Assembly (NCBI RefSeq): GCF_001866005.1 | Contig: NZ_MLQR01000028.1 | Span: 1-64,000 of the forward strand | Reading direction: 5' to 3' | Origin: Anaerobacillus alkalilacustris | GTDB lineage: Bacteria; Bacillota; Bacilli; Bacillales; Anaerobacillaceae | DNA: 64,000 nt | Shown here: in pieces, positions 45,978 to 55,498 of the stretch | How positions within the stretch are numbered: the first letter of the stretch is position 1 | Layout: each line of letters starts with the position of its first letter | The notes under the pieces: generated by a model | Seen by the model: only the letters and a program-made list of their open reading frames with translations | Told to the model about the DNA's origin: nothing | Databases searched by the model: none | Made by a program: the position numbers and the translations under genes

Positions 45978-47498
45978 TTAATCCAACTTTACATCCATAC
46001 CAACAAGTCCAACTTTTTTACCTGAACGATCAATAATTGCTTTTGATATCGTAATACATGGTTTTTTCGTTATGGCAGAAACATATGCTGGTGAGATGAA
46101 TACTCCTCCTTCAATCGCTTTGATAAACCAATCTCTTGACTTTGCATTCATTAAGCCTGCCGGTGGATTTGAAAAAATAAACGTACCATCAATACGGTTA
46201 GACCAGATTGCCTCAATGTTATCGTATTTTGAAAAATGTTGCAGTAATATTTTTTCATGTATTTTCGGATCTAACGTTACTATTTCGGAATTTAAAACTA
46301 AATAATTCATCTGTGTTGTTAAATCATCAATATTTACAGTGTCTATTTCTAACTCCTCTAGAAAATCAAACTTTTGAATGGATGTTATCAATTCACTAGA
46401 GGATTTCTTCAGACTATCGCTGATTTTTTCTAGTTGGTTAATTTGAGTTCGTTGAATTTCCATTTGATCAGCCGTTTTATGAAATTGCTCTGCATTTTCA
46501 TTTGTAACTCTCACAACTTCTTCTAACATTTCTGTAGCTTCTGTAGTCAAATGTGTTTGTTCCATACTCGCTACATTTGTCTTTGAAACAAGTTCATTCA
46601 CATGGTTAATACGCTCTGAGATTGATTTCATCGCTTCATTTATGAGCGCTACTTCATTTACACCTGCACTGACTGCTGCTTTTTCTGCTTCTACAGAAGC
46701 TACAACTTCATTAACCCCTTGCTCAACTGCTGCTAAAATTTCTGATGATCGACCAACAGCTTCATGACTTTGCCCTGCTAGCTTTTTAATTTCTTGGGCA
46801 ACGACGGAAAATCCCCTACCATACTCTCCCGCTCTTGCAGCTTCAATTGATGCATTTAATGATAGTAATGAAGTCTGTGTAACAATCTCTTTAATAAACA
46901 GATTAATTTCATCAATTTTTGATGTATGCTTCGTTAATTCTCGAATTTTTTCATCCATTTTTTGATTATAAGTTAATAACTCATCCATGACACTTTTGGT
47001 AATAGAAAGCTTTTGATTGATCTCACCAATTGTAGTCTTTGTTGCTTCACTTTTTTGATTCATGTAGCAAGATGAAGCGCTTATGTTTTCTGAGGTACTT
47101 GCAAGTTGTTGTAAGGCAGAGAAGGTTTTTTCAATTTTATTTACAGATTCAACTGTATTTTTATCAAGAACAATTATGTCTGAAGTTGACCTGTCCGCAA
47201 TTGCTGTTAATTGCTTAATGGATTCTTTCATCTCTTCTACTACAGCAGTTACTTGATCAGAGACTACTTGTGATTCATTGGCAAACGACTTAATAGATTC
47301 AATTTGATCTTCTTGTTTTTGAAACTGTGCTTGATCATCTTTTTTACTTAATGTCATCATAATAATCACAAGATTTATTATGTAAATTAGAGCAAACAGA
47401 AGAAAATTCTGTATGGATAATCCACTAACGAAAAAAAAGATTGGGATAAAAACAAGTGCTAGTAACATCATTTTCGTAAAATCAATAAATTTTGACAC
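45978..47498 (-). CDS. Methyl-accepting chemotaxis protein with C-terminal PDC/Cache-like sensor
   Basis: 506 aa from GTG at 47498, 6 nt after AAGGGGGAG; a longer frame lacks a site. Two close N-terminal transmembrane helices ([17 protein letters not shown] and [18 protein letters not shown]) with almost no extracellular loop, then the MA signalling hairpin (~100-370) with tip [20 protein letters not shown] and [13 protein letters not shown]. After it come ~100 residues ending [40 protein letters not shown] and [13 protein letters not shown], the pattern of a PDC/Cache domain. So the sensor is cytoplasmic and C-terminal, the reverse of the classic MCP order. Confidence 0.85.
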   Translation of the reverse strand: MSKFIDFTKMMLLALVFIPIFFFVSGLSIQNFLLFALIYIINLVIIMMTLSKKDDQAQFQKQEDQIESIKSFANESQVVSDQVTAVVEEMKESIKQLTAIADRSTSDIIVLDKNTVESVNKIEKTFSALQQLASTSENISASSCYMNQKSEATKTTIGEINQKLSITKSVMDELLTYNQKMDEKIRELTKHTSKIDEINLFIKEIVTQTSLLSLNASIEAARAGEYGRGFSVVAQEIKKLAGQSHEAVGRSSEILAAVEQGVNEVVASVEAEKAAVSAGVNEVALINEAMKSISERINHVNELVSKTNVASMEQTHLTTEATEMLEEVVRVTNENAEQFHKTADQMEIQRTQINQLEKISDSLKKSSSELITSIQKFDFLEELEIDTVNIDDLTTQMNYLVLNSEIVTLDPKIHEKILLQHFSKYDNIEAIWSNRIDGTFIFSNPPAGLMNAKSRDWFIKAIEGGVFISPAYVSAITKKPCITISKAIIDRSGKKVGLVGMDVKLD

Positions 47499-47625
47499 CA
47501 AGAACTCCCCCTTAACCACTTTATCTTTGACTATGTTAACATAGCTTTCGTAAGATGTAGTTTTTGTTGTCAAATTTCCTACCAAGGCATTGGTAGATAA
47601 TACCACCTGCATAGTGATATCACAT

Positions 47626-47723
47626 TAAGTGAACTCGTTTCAGCAAGCTGAAACATCGGAAAATCCCACCTACGCTACGCTTAGAGGTGGGGGTCTTTTA
47701 CCCTAAAAAAAATTCAGATAAAA
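47626..47723 (+). mobile_element. Short hairpin element P2 (IS200/IS605 end-like)
   Basis: ~98 bp, same blocks as P1: GTGAACTCGTTTCAGCAAGC, TGAAACATCGG, AAATCCCACC...GCTTAGAGGTGGGGG and TCAGATAAAA at the end. It lacks P1's middle hairpin. It ends 2 bp before the uvsE stop codon. Confidence 0.5.
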
Positions 47724-47724
47724 C

Positions 47725-48609
47725 TCAATGTTTTTCAGCTAGTTTATTTCGTATTTTCAGAACAGCTAACTCCTTCTTTTTCGCCTCAAACATAATATCT
47801 ACATGTTGATCACCTAAAATGTTTGTAAAATCATAAAAATCTTCTTCCAAAACATAGTCGTGATGTGATGGATCCGTTTTGTGTTTTTTCCCTGAACTTA
47901 TATGCATTTTCGGTATTCTTATGCCCTTCCAAGTAGAGATAACAAGCTCTAGTAATTTTTCTGTTGCCATTTTGTCATATGTATTACATTTATGGTGATG
48001 GATATCAAAACATATAGGAACTCCTACTTCATTATGAATTTCAAGTACATCTTTTACATGAAATGATTTATCGTCGTTCTCTAATATGAGTTTTGTTTTA
48101 ATATCATCACTTAACCTTTTGTAGTTTTGGACAAAGCGCTTTTTTGCACAGTCTTTATCCCCATATACACCACCAACATGTATGACCATATCTGTAGCAC
48201 CGAAAAGATTTGCTAATTTATTGTGATATTCTATATCACGAAAAGCATTTTCTACTACTTTGTCGTTTGGGGAATTAATGATTGTATACTGTCCCGGATG
48301 AACACTAAGCCTCATATTTGACTCTTTTTGTAACGCTTTAATTTGTTTCGTAACTGCTAAAACCTCTTCGTCCCTCCACCAATCCCATGTCATAATCTCG
48401 TGACTTCCAAAAGGAACAATATCACTACTAATTCGAAAAAATTCTATTCTTTGTTCACGATTCCAAAGTAGAACTTTCTTCACTTCGTTCAAGTTATTAA
48501 GTGTTAATTCCTTTACTTTCTCCATTCCTTCTATTTCAACGGTTTTCAATCGACAAGTTCTCATTTTGAGACCTAATGTTATATTTAAACAAGCATACCC
48601 TAATTTCAA
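47725..48609 (-). CDS. uvsE: UV damage endonuclease UvsE
   Basis: 294 aa from TTG at 48609 (AGGTGAT site; the GTG before it overlaps the site). TIM-barrel AP-endonuclease relative that nicks 5' of UV photoproducts. Family blocks: KLGYACLN, FFRISSDIVPFGSHEIMTWD, MRLSVHPGQYTIINSPND, AFRDIEYHNKLANLFG, MVIHVGGVYGDKD, LILENDDKSF, PICFDIHHHKCN and KMHISSGKKHKTDPSHHDYV, carrying the His/Glu/Asp metal ligands. Single gene. Confidence 0.93.
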   Translation of the reverse strand: MKLGYACLNITLGLKMRTCRLKTVEIEGMEKVKELTLNNLNEVKKVLLWNREQRIEFFRISSDIVPFGSHEIMTWDWWRDEEVLAVTKQIKALQKESNMRLSVHPGQYTIINSPNDKVVENAFRDIEYHNKLANLFGATDMVIHVGGVYGDKDCAKKRFVQNYKRLSDDIKTKLILENDDKSFHVKDVLEIHNEVGVPICFDIHHHKCNTYDKMATEKLLELVISTWKGIRIPKMHISSGKKHKTDPSHHDYVLEEDFYDFTNILGDQHVDIMFEAKKKELAVLKIRNKLAEKH

Positions 48610-48880
48610 ATTTATCACCTATTTTGTTCAATTTTATATGTACTTTTAATAACAATACAAACTTCCTCCCACGTGAATTTCATCGTGTGATTTTACTTAA
48701 CAAAAAGACTATATCTAGCTGAGTTAATGAGTTCTTTTATTATAAAGCTTAGTGTATTTTAATTATGAAATTCGTTCTATTAACAAATTAATATCTTATC
48801 CAAAAAAACACACTGTCCGTTCTTCTCGTTTTCTGTTATAATTTCGTTCGTGTGACTAAATATAGAAAGAAGGGGTAGTA

Positions 48881-50266
48881 TTGAAACAAACCCTCACCAT
48901 TAAAGAGAAGATTGTTCAATTTTTTTATATTCTTGGACCAATCTTAATTACTCAATTAGCTTTATTCTCTATGAACTTCTTTGATACGATGATGAGTGGG
49001 AATGTTAGTTCTGATGACCTAGCAGGAGTTGCTATTGGTTCTAGTCTTTGGATCCCAATATTTACTGGGCTTACCGGAATATTAATGGCTATTACTCCAG
49101 TTGTTGCTCATCATTTAGGTGCTAACAATAAAGATGAGGTACCTTTTTCTGTCGTACAAGGCATCTACCTATCCATTTTCTTAGCGATTATCGTCATAAT
49201 TGGTGGTATGCTAGTTGTAAACCCCATCTTAAGTTTGATGAGCTTAGATAGTAACGTAGAATCAATTGCTCGCGATTATTTAATTGCTTTGGCGTTTGGT
49301 ATTTTTCCATTGTTCAGCTATACGATCATACGCTCTTTTATTGACGCACTTGGACATACTCGAGTTACGATGATTATTACTTTATTATCTTTACCGATTA
49401 ACATCTTCTTTAACTATATATTAATATTTGGAAAGTTAGGCTTTCCACAACTTGGTGGGGTTGGTGCAGGAGTTGCCTCCACGATTACGTATTGGGTTAT
49501 CTTGTTTATTTCTATTTATTTCGTTCAGCGAATGGCGCCTTTTACTGACTACCGAATTTTCAAACAATGGATACCGGTTTCCTTTAAAGCATGGAAAGAA
49601 ATATTAAAAATCGGTGTTCCAAGTGGGCTCGCTGTTTTCTGCGAAACAAGTATTTTTGCAGCGGTAACCTTACTCATGAGCAAATATAGTACAGCTACGA
49701 TTGCAGCCCATCAAGCTGCAATTAATTTTGCATCCTTTGTTTATATGGTTCCATTAAGTATATCTATTGCTTTAACCATTACCATCGGCTTTGAGGTAGG
49801 TGCTAAACGATTGAATGATGCGAAAAACTATAGTTATTTAGGTATTAGTAGTGGGCTGTTTTTTGGAATCATTGCATCACTTCTGTTATATATATTTAAC
49901 AAACAAATTGGTATGCTTTATACAAATGAAACTGAAGTGCTCGAATTAATTACTCATTTCCTTATTTATGCTATCTTTTTTCAAATGTCAGATGCTATTG
50001 GTACACCTATCCAAGGGGCACTACGTGGTTATAAGGATGTAAATGTAACATTCCTTTTAGCTTTTATTTCTTTTTGGATCATTGGTTTACCTTCTGGTTA
50101 TGTACTAGCAAACTACACAACATTCGGACCATTCGGTTATTGGATGGGGTTAATTATTGGATTAGCTACAGGAGCTGTTTTCTTATTTATACGTCTAAGA
50201 TACCTCCAGAAAAAATTAAGTATGAGTAAAAAACCTAATACAAATTCTTTTTATGAAATTAATTAA
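48881..50266 (+). CDS. MATE-family efflux transporter
   Basis: 461 aa, about 12 transmembrane helices in two MATE halves. Signature segments: LGPILITQLALFSMNFFDTM, GVAIGSSLWIPIFTGLTGIL, GVPSGLAVFCETSIFAAVTL and AAHQAAINFASFVYMVPLSI. MATE pumps expel drugs or metabolites using Na+ or H+; substrate unknown. AAGAAGGGG site; TATAAT at 48837-48842 marks a likely promoter. Ends at a shared terminator. Confidence 0.92.
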   Translation: MKQTLTIKEKIVQFFYILGPILITQLALFSMNFFDTMMSGNVSSDDLAGVAIGSSLWIPIFTGLTGILMAITPVVAHHLGANNKDEVPFSVVQGIYLSIFLAIIVIIGGMLVVNPILSLMSLDSNVESIARDYLIALAFGIFPLFSYTIIRSFIDALGHTRVTMIITLLSLPINIFFNYILIFGKLGFPQLGGVGAGVASTITYWVILFISIYFVQRMAPFTDYRIFKQWIPVSFKAWKEILKIGVPSGLAVFCETSIFAAVTLLMSKYSTATIAAHQAAINFASFVYMVPLSISIALTITIGFEVGAKRLNDAKNYSYLGISSGLFFGIIASLLLYIFNKQIGMLYTNETEVLELITHFLIYAIFFQMSDAIGTPIQGALRGYKDVNVTFLLAFISFWIIGLPSGYVLANYTTFGPFGYWMGLIIGLATGAVFLFIRLRYLQKKLSMSKKPNTNSFYEIN

Positions 50267-50291
50267 CGCCATTTTTCGAGATAAAACAAAT

Positions 50292-50332
50292 GAGGGTGTA
50301 ACCAAAAATAACTTTTGGTTACACCCTCTTCT
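50292..50332. terminator. Bidirectional terminator between MATE and esterase genes
   Basis: 16-bp perfect stem GAGGGTGTAACCAAAA / TTTTGGTTACACCCTC. Confidence 0.9.
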
Positions 50333-50333
50333 T

Positions 50334-51509
50334 TCAATGCTGTTTTATAAATTGATTAATAATGAGAAATGCAGCAATCGCATACGCTTCTACATATTCT
50401 CTTAATCCCTCTTTTCCACTAGAGCGATAAACAGTAGTCTGTTCATATCCTGTCAAAGTTTCTTTCTCTTCAAATACATTTTTCAAATAGGAAACAGTCT
50501 GGCGCAATCCGTGGTCGCCCATTTGCATAACTTCGTAAAAGGAAATAAAACCGTGCATGACCCCTTCATAATGTAAATGATTAACGGGAACTCCAGACAT
50601 AGCAAGTTTCTCTCCATATTGCTCACCCTCATCCTTAAGTGGATCAAACTCAGCTGTAATAATTAAAGTTGGAGGTAAGTCTTCTAAGTTTTCTGCATTC
50701 AACGGGGACGTATAAGGGCTTAGCCACATCTTTTCAAGTGGTGTATACAAATCTCTTGCTCGTACCATCACACTTCTAGATAATAAATAATATCCACTAT
50801 CGTAAATAATTCGAGATTGTAACGGCAAATCTTCAAAAGTTGTTATAGGATACAACAATGCTTGTCCAGCAATTTCCGGTCCCTCAAGATCTCTTGCCAT
50901 AATTGCTACAGCAGTAGCTAAATTTCCGCCTGCACTATCGCCAGCTACCGCTATTCGACTTACATCTCCATTATATTTATCAGCATTTTCATAAGCCCAA
51001 ACGAGAGCATCGTAACTATCATTAACGGCAGTTGGAAATACATATTGCGGAGCAAGTCGATAGCCTACTGCAATGACAACACTTTGACTTCTAGCCGAAA
51101 GAGCTCTAATAATATTATCATGCGTACTAATACTTCCATAACCCTCCAAAAAAGCTCCGCCATGATAATACAAAATAACTGGGTGAGGCCCTTTATTCTT
51201 AGGGTAATACACCCTTACTGGTATTTCTTTTCCATCCGAAGCTAAAATTGAAAAGTCCTCTTGAGCAATTTTTGAAGGCCTTGACTGAGTTAAAAATCGA
51301 GGTGGCTTCATATCAGAAGTAATCATATTATTACTTACAGCATGAAGAATTACAGCTGTTTTTGGTGGAAGACGCCCTTCATCAGTGAATGACCAATTAT
51401 GAACCGACAACATGACATAGCTAATAAATAGAATTATTAATAAAACGACAATTGTTGTCCCTATTTTCACAAAATTGAGTACTAGTTTAAATCCTTTTTT
51501 GTCTTTCAT
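50334..51509 (-). CDS. Membrane-anchored alpha/beta hydrolase (HSL-type esterase)
   Basis: 391 aa. One N-terminal membrane helix (IGTTIVVLLIILFISYVML, ~17-35) anchors it. Hormone-sensitive-lipase family marks: oxyanion motif YYHGGAFLEGYG, nucleophile in VAGDSAGGNLATA, acid in LIITAEFDPLKDEGEQY, His in GVMHGFISF. It should hydrolyse short acyl esters, probably at the cell surface. The C-terminal ~45 residues extend past the normal fold with a hydrophobic stretch (YAIAAFLIINQFI). Single gene. Confidence 0.87.
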   Translation of the reverse strand: MKDKKGFKLVLNFVKIGTTIVVLLIILFISYVMLSVHNWSFTDEGRLPPKTAVILHAVSNNMITSDMKPPRFLTQSRPSKIAQEDFSILASDGKEIPVRVYYPKNKGPHPVILYYHGGAFLEGYGSISTHDNIIRALSARSQSVVIAVGYRLAPQYVFPTAVNDSYDALVWAYENADKYNGDVSRIAVAGDSAGGNLATAVAIMARDLEGPEIAGQALLYPITTFEDLPLQSRIIYDSGYYLLSRSVMVRARDLYTPLEKMWLSPYTSPLNAENLEDLPPTLIITAEFDPLKDEGEQYGEKLAMSGVPVNHLHYEGVMHGFISFYEVMQMGDHGLRQTVSYLKNVFEEKETLTGYEQTTVYRSSGKEGLREYVEAYAIAAFLIINQFIKQH

Positions 51510-51742
51510 GAAAGGCGCTCCTTTCTTTTCTTTATGTTTTCGTTCAACATTTTTATTATAGCAAAATTATTTTTAAATCATGTTACTCTTGTTTATATGA
51601 AATATTTAGAATTTTTTTCCAATAAAGACTTAATTAAAATAATCCTTACTATGAAGGACAAAGCTATCATTTCCTTCTGTTAGATTATTTTGGTAAAATA
51701 TATTATTGAAAACTAAACATTTTTTTGTTGGGAGGATATATC

Positions 51743-52975
51743 TTGGGTCTATTTGAACAGAACCTAGAAAAATATGCAGATCTAGCAGTTAGAGTTGGAA
51801 TAAACATTCAAAAAGGTCAAACTTTAGTAATTAACGCTCCTACAAATAACATGGGATTTGTTCGTCTTGTTGCTAAAAAAGCATATGAGGCAGGTGCAAA
51901 AAATGTACATGTTGAGTGGAATGATGAGCAACTGACATTATTAAAATACACATTGGCTCCTGATGAAGCTTTCACTGAATTTCCACTTTGGAAAGCAAAG
52001 GGTTATGAAGAAATGGCTGAGAATGGTGCTGCGTTTATGAGCATTGTTGCAACAAATCCTGACTTACTTAAGGAAGTAAATCCAGAAAGAATTGCAAGTG
52101 CAAATAAAGCTGCAGGCAAAGCGATGGAAAAATATCGTAACTATGCTCAAGCTGATAAAATTAGTTGGTGTGTCATTGCTGCGCCATCAAAGGAGTGGGC
52201 TCAAAAAGTATTCGATGGTATAGCAGAAGAAGAAAGTGTCAAAAAGCTTTGGGAAGCTATTTTCATGGCTACTCGTGCAAATTTAGAAGATCCAGTAGCA
52301 GCTTGGAGAGATCATTGTGATAATCTAATGAGCAAGGTAGATTACTTAAACAATAAGAAATATACAAAACTACATTACCAAGCACCAGGTACTGATTTAA
52401 CAATCGAATTACCTGAAAAACACCTTTGGGTCGGTGGTGGTGGAACCAACGAAACTGGTATTCCCTTTGTTGCAAACATGCCAACGGAAGAAGTATTTAC
52501 CTTACCGAAAAAAGATGGAGTTAATGGTTTCGTAACAAGTACAAAGCCATTAAACTACAGCGGTAATGTCATTGATGGATTTCGTTTAACCTTCGAAAAT
52601 GGGAAAATTATTGATTTCAGTGCTGAAACTGGCTACGAAATGTTAAAGCGTTTAATAGAAACTGATGAAGGCTCTCACTATTTAGGTGAAGTAGCATTGG
52701 TACCTCATGATTCACCAATCTCAAATTCAAATATCATTTTCTATAACACATTATTTGACGAAAATGCTTCAAGTCACTTAGCGATCGGGAATGCATACTC
52801 CTTTAACATTGAAGGTGGGAAGACCATGAGCAAAGAAGAACTAAAACAAAATGGACATAATTCTAGTCTCACACACGTTGATTTTATGATTGGTTCTAAA
52901 GACATGAATATTGATGGTATCACCAAAGAAGGTGCTCGTGAACCGTTATTTAGAAATGGGAATTGGGCTTTTTAA
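51743..52975 (+). CDS. ampS: Aminopeptidase, M29 family (AmpS)
   Basis: 410 aa from TTG at 51743 (GGGAGGA, 8-nt spacing). M29 metallo-aminopeptidase: LEKYADLAVRVGINIQKGQT at the start, GTDLTIELPEKHLWVGGGGT in the middle, and metal ligands in IPFVANMPTEEVFTLPKKDG, SHYLGEVALVPHDSPIS, ASSHLAIGNAYSF and SLTHVDFMIGSKDMNIDGI. It removes N-terminal residues from peptides in the cytoplasm. Single gene with its own terminator. Confidence 0.92.
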   Translation: MGLFEQNLEKYADLAVRVGINIQKGQTLVINAPTNNMGFVRLVAKKAYEAGAKNVHVEWNDEQLTLLKYTLAPDEAFTEFPLWKAKGYEEMAENGAAFMSIVATNPDLLKEVNPERIASANKAAGKAMEKYRNYAQADKISWCVIAAPSKEWAQKVFDGIAEEESVKKLWEAIFMATRANLEDPVAAWRDHCDNLMSKVDYLNNKKYTKLHYQAPGTDLTIELPEKHLWVGGGGTNETGIPFVANMPTEEVFTLPKKDGVNGFVTSTKPLNYSGNVIDGFRLTFENGKIIDFSAETGYEMLKRLIETDEGSHYLGEVALVPHDSPISNSNIIFYNTLFDENASSHLAIGNAYSFNIEGGKTMSKEELKQNGHNSSLTHVDFMIGSKDMNIDGITKEGAREPLFRNGNWAF

Positions 52976-53053
52976 TATAAGGGATAATACATTGGCGAAA
53001 AAGACGATTGAAGTATTATGTTCCTTTCAGATCCACCCAAAATTCATCATGAT

Positions 53054-53088
53054 GGCTTAGAAATTATTTTTCTAAGCCCTTTTTTTAT
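53054..53088 (+). terminator. Terminator after ampS
   Basis: GGCTTAGAAA / TTTCTAAGCC followed by CTTTTTTT. Confidence 0.88.
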
Positions 53089-53479
53089 GCTTTATTCCTA
53101 AGCCACTTAGTACGACGGACACAGAAGAGCTATTTTAACAAAATCCTTCAATACACGCTGTTATGATGACACACGATCCGATATTTGCTTAAATCATTAA
53201 AAAAATGACTTCTTTACGGCAAATAGAGGATCTGTAGTCCTTTAATTTTAAAGAACAATCTCTATTTTGATTTACAGTCTTAAGAAAACCATTAGAAATC
53301 CTCAAATCACAGAAAGAACCTGTCATTTTTTTATAATCATGAAGTTGTACAATCTGAATAGAATTTATAAAAGAATGTTTCCTATCAATTTAATAATAGA
53401 AGCATGCTATCTATAAATAATTAATACGACAATGAACGAAGCCTTTACTAATAATCAAAAGATTAAGGAGAGGATTGTT
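53089..53479. other. Gene-free stretch, possible coding debris
   Basis: About 390 bp. One plus-strand frame fragment near 53280-53340 reads LRKPLEILKSQKEPVIFL before a stop, which could be the end of a lost gene, but nothing upstream supports it. No repeat or hairpin of note. Confidence 0.25.
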
Positions 53480-53635
53480 GTGAAATTGTTTAGAATTAAA
53501 AAAAATGGTTATGGATTGATGGAGAAAAAAGTTAAAATTTCAATGTATCAAATAGAGGAACGACTATGGGTTTTAGATATGTATAGGCGGAAAGGATGTA
53601 TCATTGATCGATATTCATTAAAAGACGGGAAATAG
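53480..53635 (+). CDS. Hypothetical protein, 51 aa
   Basis: GTG start at 53480 with AAGGAGAGG upstream gives KLFRIKKNGYGLMEKKVKIS, then EERLWVLDMYRRKGCIIDRY. Basic, soluble, unrecognised. The good ribosome site is the main support for it being real. The 53636-53853 spacer that follows shows nothing clear. Confidence 0.45.
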   Translation: MKLFRIKKNGYGLMEKKVKISMYQIEERLWVLDMYRRKGCIIDRYSLKDGK

Positions 53636-53853
53636 TACTCTTCAACTACTTTGCAAGACGAACTTGGAATGATATTCTCAAACTCATTTTTATCTATTCA
53701 TCCGGGAAACCTCATCTTCTCCCGTTTACTTCAACTTTATTTTCGGCCCTTATTTACGGTATTTCATACTAAATCCAGGTAATTTCTATATTTCCTCATT
53801 TTTTCTATAAAATTAGAGAAAATACTAATGATTACGATCTAAGGAGAATGAAA

Positions 53854-54081
53854 ATGGAATTTATCATTAAAGCAAAAGAAAGCGCAATCCCTTGTGCTGT
53901 AACTATTGATGAAGATAATGGTCGTTACATGATAAGGAATGTTGATACAAGTGGGCAGGTTTTTCAAAATAAAGATGAATTGTTAAAGTGGATTGAAGAA
54001 GAATGGAATTCGAGTACTTTCGAGGATGAAAAAGCTTATGATGAACTACTTGATATGATTAAAAATAATTTTGATGAATGA
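53854..54081 (+). CDS. Hypothetical protein, 75 aa
   Basis: ATG at 53854 after AAGGAGA (an ATG six bases earlier is too close). Starts MEFIIKAKESAIPCAVTIDE, has a YMIRNVDTSGQVF strand and an acidic helical C terminus (WIEEEWNSSTFEDEKAYDEL). Probably a small alpha/beta protein; family not recognised. A strong terminator starts just after the stop. Confidence 0.65.
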   Translation: MEFIIKAKESAIPCAVTIDEDNGRYMIRNVDTSGQVFQNKDELLKWIEEEWNSSTFEDEKAYDELLDMIKNNFDE

Positions 54082-54082
54082 T

Positions 54083-54120
54083 AGAAGTAGAGCGGCTTAT
54101 ATAGTCGCTCTACTTCTATT
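54083..54120. terminator. Bidirectional terminator at bshB2 end
   Basis: 12-bp perfect stem AGAAGTAGAGCG / CGCTCTACTTCT; shared by the 75-aa gene and bshB2, and overlapping the bshB2 stop. Confidence 0.88.
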
Positions 54121-54772
54121 TAAACTGATAAATCCAAAAACTTTCTTCTGCTAGCCATTTTTTGAGCCTTTCATTTAAAGCGTCACCATCCTCTTTAAAG
54201 ATTGCTTCTGATTGTGAACGGTGGGCTTTAATCGCTGCTACTTTGACATTCATCGTAGCTTCAATATTATTTACCACATCTGGTTTGCCCAGTAATTCTT
54301 CCCTATTTTTGGATATTGCCATACAATATAGTTTTGGGCGTTCTTTTTCTGGTAACTGCCTTACTGCTTCTATTGTTAATTTCCCGGTAGCATCATGATC
54401 TGGGTGAACACCATGACCAGGGTAATGAGTAATAATTAACGAAGGCTTCACTTCATCTATAATACCTTTAATCTGTTTAATAATTATAGATTCATCCTCA
54501 AATTCAATCGTTTTATCACGATAACCTAACATCCTCAAGTCTTTAATTCCTAAAGCTTCACAAGCATCGATCAATTCTTGCTTGCGTAAACTTGGTAATG
54601 TCTCACGATTTGCAAAATGAGGTTTTCCCATATTTCTACCCATTTCACCTAATGTTAAACATACATAAGTTACTGGAATATCAGCTTGAGTGTATTGGGC
54701 AATTGTTCCCCCTGGTCCGAATGCCTCATCATCAGGATGCGGAAATACAACTAATACATGCTTTTCTGTCAT
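54116..54772 (-). CDS. bshB2: Bacillithiol biosynthesis deacetylase BshB2
   Basis: 218 aa, LmbE-like zinc deacetylase. Metal motif VVFPHPDDEAFGPGGTIAQ (A-H-P-D-D type) and the second His in ITHYPGHGVHPDHDATGKL; catalytic Asp in the first motif. It deacetylates GlcNAc-malate in bacillithiol synthesis. Matches B. subtilis YojG and follows yojF as there, with 14 bp between. Confidence 0.92.
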   Translation of the reverse strand: MTEKHVLVVFPHPDDEAFGPGGTIAQYTQADIPVTYVCLTLGEMGRNMGKPHFANRETLPSLRKQELIDACEALGIKDLRMLGYRDKTIEFEDESIIIKQIKGIIDEVKPSLIITHYPGHGVHPDHDATGKLTIEAVRQLPEKERPKLYCMAISKNREELLGKPDVVNNIEATMNVKVAAIKAHRSQSEAIFKEDGDALNERLKKWLAEESFWIYQFK

Positions 54773-54786
54773 TTGTTCTTCCTCCT

Positions 54787-55134
54787 TTAATTAAATGGCT
54801 TTTCACTGATCTGTAAAGCAATAGCAATTCTACCTTCAGAATCATGACCAGCTATTAGTAAACTTCCATGATCGTTGATCTCCCAATCAGTTAACCCTTG
54901 TGCATATATCCAACCATCTTCTATCTTTAATCCAACTCGATAAGGGTTTTCCCCAGTTATTTTCCCTTGAGAAAATTGAACCTTTCCGTTTCGAATAAAA
55001 GCACTAACGGTCATTTGCGCATCATTCCTATGTGCTGCATATGCTCCATTCGTTGTTTCTAGATGAATATAAATTGGTTTATTTCTAAATGTATTTAAAG
55101 CTTCTTGTACACTTTGCTTATGTATTTGCTTCAT
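54787..55134 (-). CDS. yojF: YojF family protein (DUF1806)
   Basis: 115 aa: KPIYIHLETTNGAYAAHRND, GKITGENPYRVGLKIEDGWI and AQGLTDWEINDHG form the DUF1806 pattern. Always next to bshB2 in Bacillaceae, so presumably linked to bacillithiol; activity unknown. First gene of the two-gene unit; AGGGAGG site. Confidence 0.85.
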   Translation of the reverse strand: MKQIHKQSVQEALNTFRNKPIYIHLETTNGAYAAHRNDAQMTVSAFIRNGKVQFSQGKITGENPYRVGLKIEDGWIYAQGLTDWEINDHGSLLIAGHDSEGRIAIALQISEKPFN

Positions 55135-55364
55135 AAAGTAAAATCCTCCCTATAAAATTCACTTACTTAATAGAACATTTATGGTTATAGAGCTGCTTAA
55201 TGCTAAGCTAACATGCAACATTTCCTCACCATTCCATTCTCTTCTTACACTTCAAATTACACTATTGTATTTTAACATAGCTAGCGAAAACAAACTTATA
55301 TTAAGCTTGGCAGTAAGACAAAAGTAAACCTCAACGCTAGAACAAATAGCCGACGAAATAACTT

Positions 55365-55425
55365 TAGAGCCCGTAAAGCTAGACAGCTTCCTAAATTAAA
55401 ATTTAATAATCCTACAAGCTATTTC
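55365..55425 (+). repeat. Degenerate R repeat right end
   Basis: GAGCCCGTAAAGCTAGACAG, CTTCCTAAATTAAAATTTAA resembles the R right end with several changes. It lies in the 55135-55452 gap, about 30 bp upstream of a terminator; nothing else is seen in that gap. Confidence 0.4.
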
Positions 55426-55452
55426 TAATGGGCAACGATATTACTCTATTAG

Positions 55453-55490
55453 AAAAAGCAATCTTCACTTAAAAAAGATTGCTTTTTTAT
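55453..55490 (-). terminator. Terminator after the RimJ/RimL-like gene
   Basis: AAAAAGCAATCTT / AAGATTGCTTTTT, 13-bp perfect stem. Confidence 0.88.
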
Positions 55491-55498
55491 ATTTTAAT

